Source of the DNA: Heliocidaris tuberculata | Taxonomy: Eukaryota > Echinodermata > Echinoidea > Camarodonta > Echinometridae | DNA: 64,000 bases | Direction of reading: 5' to 3' | Assembly (NCBI GenBank): GCA_025618425.1 | Contig: CM046846.1 | Span: 2,774,642 to 2,838,641, forward strand | Part shown: positions 60,260-64,000 of the stretch, in pieces | How positions within the stretch are numbered: position 1 is the first letter of the stretch | How the letters are laid out: every line of letters starts with the position of its first letter | Translations under genes and position numbers: made by a program | The notes under the pieces: model-generated | Told to the model about the DNA's origin: nothing | The model's input: only the letters and a program-made list of their open reading frames with translations | Database searches by the model: none

Positions 60260-62622
60260 CATAATGAAAATTGATTATTATAACACTTTTGTATAGATAA
60301 AACTAGTATAAATTTAAAATATGGCAAAGATTACTATTCTATTGCTTTAAATCACTTTACAATGGTGAAATTATGACATTTAAATGTTTAGTTTTAAGTG
60401 TGGTCATTTAATCATCATAACTAAAACAATATGCCTTAAAAAAGCTGTTCTCCATCTAATCACATACATGTTATTATGGGTTTATGACTTATATTCTCAT
60501 CCCTTTAACTTTTTGGATGATACAAATGTAAGCTGTATTGTAACCCTTATGTCTTTATCTGCATAGGGATTCTATCACCCATAGAGTACAATCCTTCATT
60601 TGTAAACGCCCTGTTTTCTTTCCAGTCAGAGGCAATTTGCAAGCAGCTTGTACACATGTGGTTTCATTCAAATCAAATTTGCTTTTCAACGTCAGTGCTC
60701 AAGTAGATTTACTCATTATATTTGCAAATGCTCTGTGATATTTAGAGCTGCGTAAAGATGCAATCTTTTAAATAGTCTGGAAATAATTGTTTGCTCATGC
60801 ACCCCTACGTTATACCGTAGACAGTGAACAAATGTGGTGCAAATTCAGGGCTCTCTTGTATGTGCACGTCTACACTGCAAGCTTTTATGTATGGCTGACT
60901 AAGCATACCATAGTATGCAGTCATTAGTGATGCTAGCATCACATGGTTGCCAATAGCAACTGATGCTTTTACTTCAACCTCTCCTCTCACTGATGCTCTT
61001 GTTATATCTTAGTATAACATATCTACCCGAGCCATCCTTTTGTGCCCCCTTGGAGTACCCCTTGTTGATTTCAAGTGCCTCACTCCCATGCATCAAACTC
61101 AGCCAAATGACTGCCATTCCGCTCACGCATTGCATGGTGGGAATTCTTGCTTACTCCCTATTGCTTTGCATTCTGACGTAATTTTTGGGTCACCAACAGG
61201 GCGTGTGTCAGGGTAGTTTGAGGAGACACCCTCGAGAGAGATTTGAAGATTGGACACAGGGGACTTGCCTAAAATAGCACCATTATCAATTGACTGCATT
61301 GTCATTTAATCCCGAGAGGATGTACCAGTGATCATTGTTCAATCAACGGAATCTGCATTCTCATTCAGATAAATACATGGTCATGTGATATCTGAAGGTC
61401 ATGCTGTAGAGGTGTCGTTTTCTGTTTTTAGAGGCATTCATTCTTCAGTGAAATGAAGTACTTTGATGGTAAGGCTACATCAGTTGTTTTCATTCTTACA
61501 GTGATGATTTCATTGATGGTTGATAATGTTGTTAGAAATAGAATGTGACTTAAATTTGTGATTGGAATGCGCTTTTATTGTTTGGATTGTAAGCTGAGAA
61601 ATTAGGAGGATGATGTCTCTATGTGCTCTTAACAGACTTACTGCCTGTTTGATGTAGAATTGTACATCATATATGAAGTGCATTAGTAGGTGCCATATAA
61701 TCAGGTACATAACAGTATAGCTAGACAACTGAAAAGTGCAAAGAGAGGCATGCCCACAAGAGGAGATTGAAGAATTAAACATATATTTTACCTGCCTTTC
61801 CCTTTGCAATAGACAAAAAGTGATTTAGGCTTTTGAGTCCTTTTGATACTCAACCAGTTGTGAATGAGTCACTCATCAATGGAATTGAAGTTAGCCTTGC
61901 ATGAGATGTAATCTGCTTAGAATGTTCAATTAGTATTCGTAACATAAGGTGTTGAAACTAAATAGCAAATGTACTTTTTTTCTGGAGTATACAATTTAAA
62001 TCCTTTGACAAATTGTTTCTTCTAAGGTTTGCCTCATTTCCTCAGTGTTGGGAGGGTTAGAAGAGGGAAAAGGATGCATTTGTTTGGTCAGGGTTTTTTT
62101 GTTGTTTCTTTTGTTTTGGTTTTGATATTGTTGCTACTTAGGATACCTCTTCTTCTAAATTCTGCCTTATTTACAGTGAATAATGAGAATTAATGATTTG
62201 AACGGTGATTAATTAAAAGAATAGATAATTTTGTACTGTTTTCCAGCAATACAAATTAGTAAATTAGTAAATATAAATATATATAAAAAAGTTATATATT
62301 TCCAATTTTTGTAACTCTTATTTAAAATTCTGGTTTACATTGAGGGGATTATGCATTTATTTCATTGAAATGTGATAAACATAGAGCTACCATGGATAAG
62401 GGTAAGGTACATGGGCTTCTAGATAAGATCCAGATCTTCCTTAGATATAGAACAACTTGTCGTATGACATGCCCATACATGCTAATCTTTCTTCTCATGC
62501 ATAAATCTGTATAATTTGATATGGATCTCTCAACTGTAAATGCTTCTTACATATTTCAGAGACCTTTTCAGCTTTGTAAAATACTGAGGGATAGAAAGGG
62601 AGAGGGGGAGAGAGAAAGGGAC

Positions 62623-62623
<1 letters not shown>

Positions 62624-62664
<41 letters not shown>
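62624..62664. repeat. (GA)n microsatellite
   Basis: About 20 GA units, preceded by GGGAGAGGGGGAGAGAG. Confidence 0.95.
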
Positions 62665-62667
<3 letters not shown>

Positions 62668-63701
62668 ATGAAGATAAGTATTCAAGCAGAGTAATTTATT
62701 GAACTCTGGGATTTAATTTAGGTCATTGTAGATTCTGATTGTGGATTTGTTTGCAGGTGAAGGGGCTTCTTACAGTATCTTGTTTCAAATTACAATTACA
62801 ACCCTTATATTGTCAGTTTGGAGCCAGAAGGCTGTTCACTCGCTGCTAAAGTATATGAGTTCATGCCCTTCTGCTTCCAAACGGACGATATATATAAATA
62901 CACCTGCCTTTAGATGGAGAGGATCTGGATTCTCTTCTCAGTGAATCTTTGTAGAATAAACTTATGCCTGGTCCTTTTTTTTTTTAATGGAGAGGGGGGG
63001 GGGGGGGGAGGTGGGTAATTCATGTTAGAATGACTCATGAAACTGTAATACCTGTTCATGATTTCCAGAATAATCTAACTAAGAACATAACATTGTATCA
63101 GGACCTCTCACATTCATTCATGTGTGTGTCAGGTATCTTATGATTTACATATGTGAGATGATGCAAAGATTTGAGATGGTGAAGATTCTAGGGCAGTGTC
63201 CCTCAATGCCCTGTAGAGATTTCTCCTCTCAGCATGCTAAGGAGGTCAGTGGATGACCTCAGACTAGTCTTCTCCATAAAACATCTTGAAAACACATGGT
63301 AAGGTTGAGACATGGAAGCAGGATAACTTCTTGTAAAAGATGTGGATATAATCTTTTGCCCTCTCACCAGATTCTGTTCACATACTGAAATCTGAAATCC
63401 TAATGGAAGTCTATTCACAGTCTATACCTCTTAGGTTTTTACAAATAAAAGCAGCTTCCTGCAACCATGATAAAATCTAAGAATGAATCTGTTTTTTCAG
63501 ACTTGCATGTATGTATATGAAATATTGGTCTCCATGGAATTTGGTGGAAAAATGTGAATTCTGCAACTACTTCAACTCTTCTCTTTCCAGCTCTTTCCAC
63601 TGTCAAATTGGATAGAGATGGTTGAAATAAAGTTGAATTCTCAGAGTAACCATCTGCTGTTTCCATTGGATCATAGTGGAGCAATATCATGGGCCATGGC
63701 A

Positions 63702-63780
63702 CTTGTTGACTGCTTATAGCCAGAAGGGCATTAATCCTGTGTTAAATGAAATGAGTTAAGGCCCTTCTGGCTCTCAACAG
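63702..63780. repeat. Inverted repeat with AGCCAGAAGGGC arms
   Basis: AGCCAGAAGGGC (63718-63729) and GCCCTTCTGGCT (63761-63772) are perfect 12-bp arms. Outside them GTTGACTGC and CTCAACAG continue the symmetry loosely. The related half-site GAGCTAGAAGGGCATTAATT occurs alone at about 40421, hinting at an interspersed motif. Confidence 0.7.
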
Positions 63781-64000
63781 ACGATATTAGATTTTCAGAA
63801 ATGTCATGCCCTCTGCCCCTGTATTCCCCTATAGATACTGTTCTGTCTAGGTCTATATAGGATCAGTTTTGTATAGAAACACTGTTACTGGTACACTGTA
63901 ATGTGGACCACTGGATATGAAATGTGGATTGGGTAATATAAAAGTCAATAAAAATTATGTGCAGTGGTTGCTGGTAACACCTGTTGTACATATATATTGG

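Larger units (their letters stand above)
40377..64000. other. Non-coding region, possibly introns of the gene begun at 39556
   Basis: AT-rich sequence with many repeats and no exon of a recognisable family on either strand. Two weak exon candidates on the plus strand (45058-45081 and 52224-52368) are listed separately. In 41300-43700, 45800-49400, 49700-51580, 56300-59880 and 60270-62600 I see nothing assignable beyond short homopolymers, isolated simple repeats and unsupported ORFs. A GC-richer patch at about 49490-49690 stands out from its neighbours. If the gene continues past the window, this would be a very large first or second intron. Confidence 0.5.

Noticed and set aside
59868..60327. 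Overlapping minus-strand ORFs
   Set aside because: They lie across the TIR element at 59903-60259 and lack transposase motifs.
61432..61468. A 37-bp segment between a strong acceptor and a GTAAGG donor, open in one frame
   Set aside because: Too short to judge, no phase partner, and similar decoys are common in this AT-rich sequence.

Overview
This is eukaryotic genomic DNA, very probably from an echinoderm and most likely a sea urchin. It is AT-rich and intron-rich, with dense GA/CT and ATT microsatellites, long G homopolymers and many short TIR elements. It holds the 3' half of a BMP-type receptor-regulated Smad gene whose protein is deuterostome-like. The echinoid assignment is an inference from protein similarity and repeat character; no species marker was found. 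There are no operons, CRISPR arrays, rRNA genes or convincing free tRNA genes.

Region 1 (1 to about 17.8 kb, + strand) is the end of Smad1/5/8. Three coding exons were resolved to the base: the linker exon with the PY motif (900-1019), the first MH2 exon (12800-13036), and the terminal exon ending in the receptor-phosphorylated SSVS tail (13561-13961). All three junctions are phase 1 and conform to GT-AG. The start codon and MH1 domain lie upstream of the window. The 11.8-kb intron between the first two exons is filled with repeats: a tRNA-derived SINE, a roughly 100-bp minisatellite, ATT/GAT microsatellites, a LINE 3' end and a piggyBac-like MITE. The 3' UTR ends at about 15.95 kb or 17.8 kb.

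Region 2 (about 17.8 to 39.5 kb) appears intergenic. It carries a 486-bp inverted-repeat element that contains a 129-bp tandem array and is flanked by 8-bp direct repeats. It also has a long CTT microsatellite, three hAT-like miniature elements with G tracts, a pogo/Tigger-like MITE, a 238-bp satellite, and a TIR-bounded segment containing E-box/CRE, octamer and CCAAT motifs.

Region 3 (39.5 to 64 kb) opens with a good candidate for the 5' end of an unrecognised + strand gene. Exon 39556-39663 has an ATG behind an in-frame stop, and exon 40287-40376 encodes an Arg/Lys-rich stretch; both are phase 0. The remaining 23.6 kb may be its introns. I found no clear downstream domain exon, only two weak exon candidates. 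This part also holds more foldback elements, a minus-strand SINE, a second copy of the piggyBac-like MITE, and an inverted second copy of a 5.3-kb repeat.

Functionally, the only securely identified activity is BMP-Smad signal transduction. The other notable content is a varied set of short non-autonomous DNA transposons, several with target-site duplications still readable.
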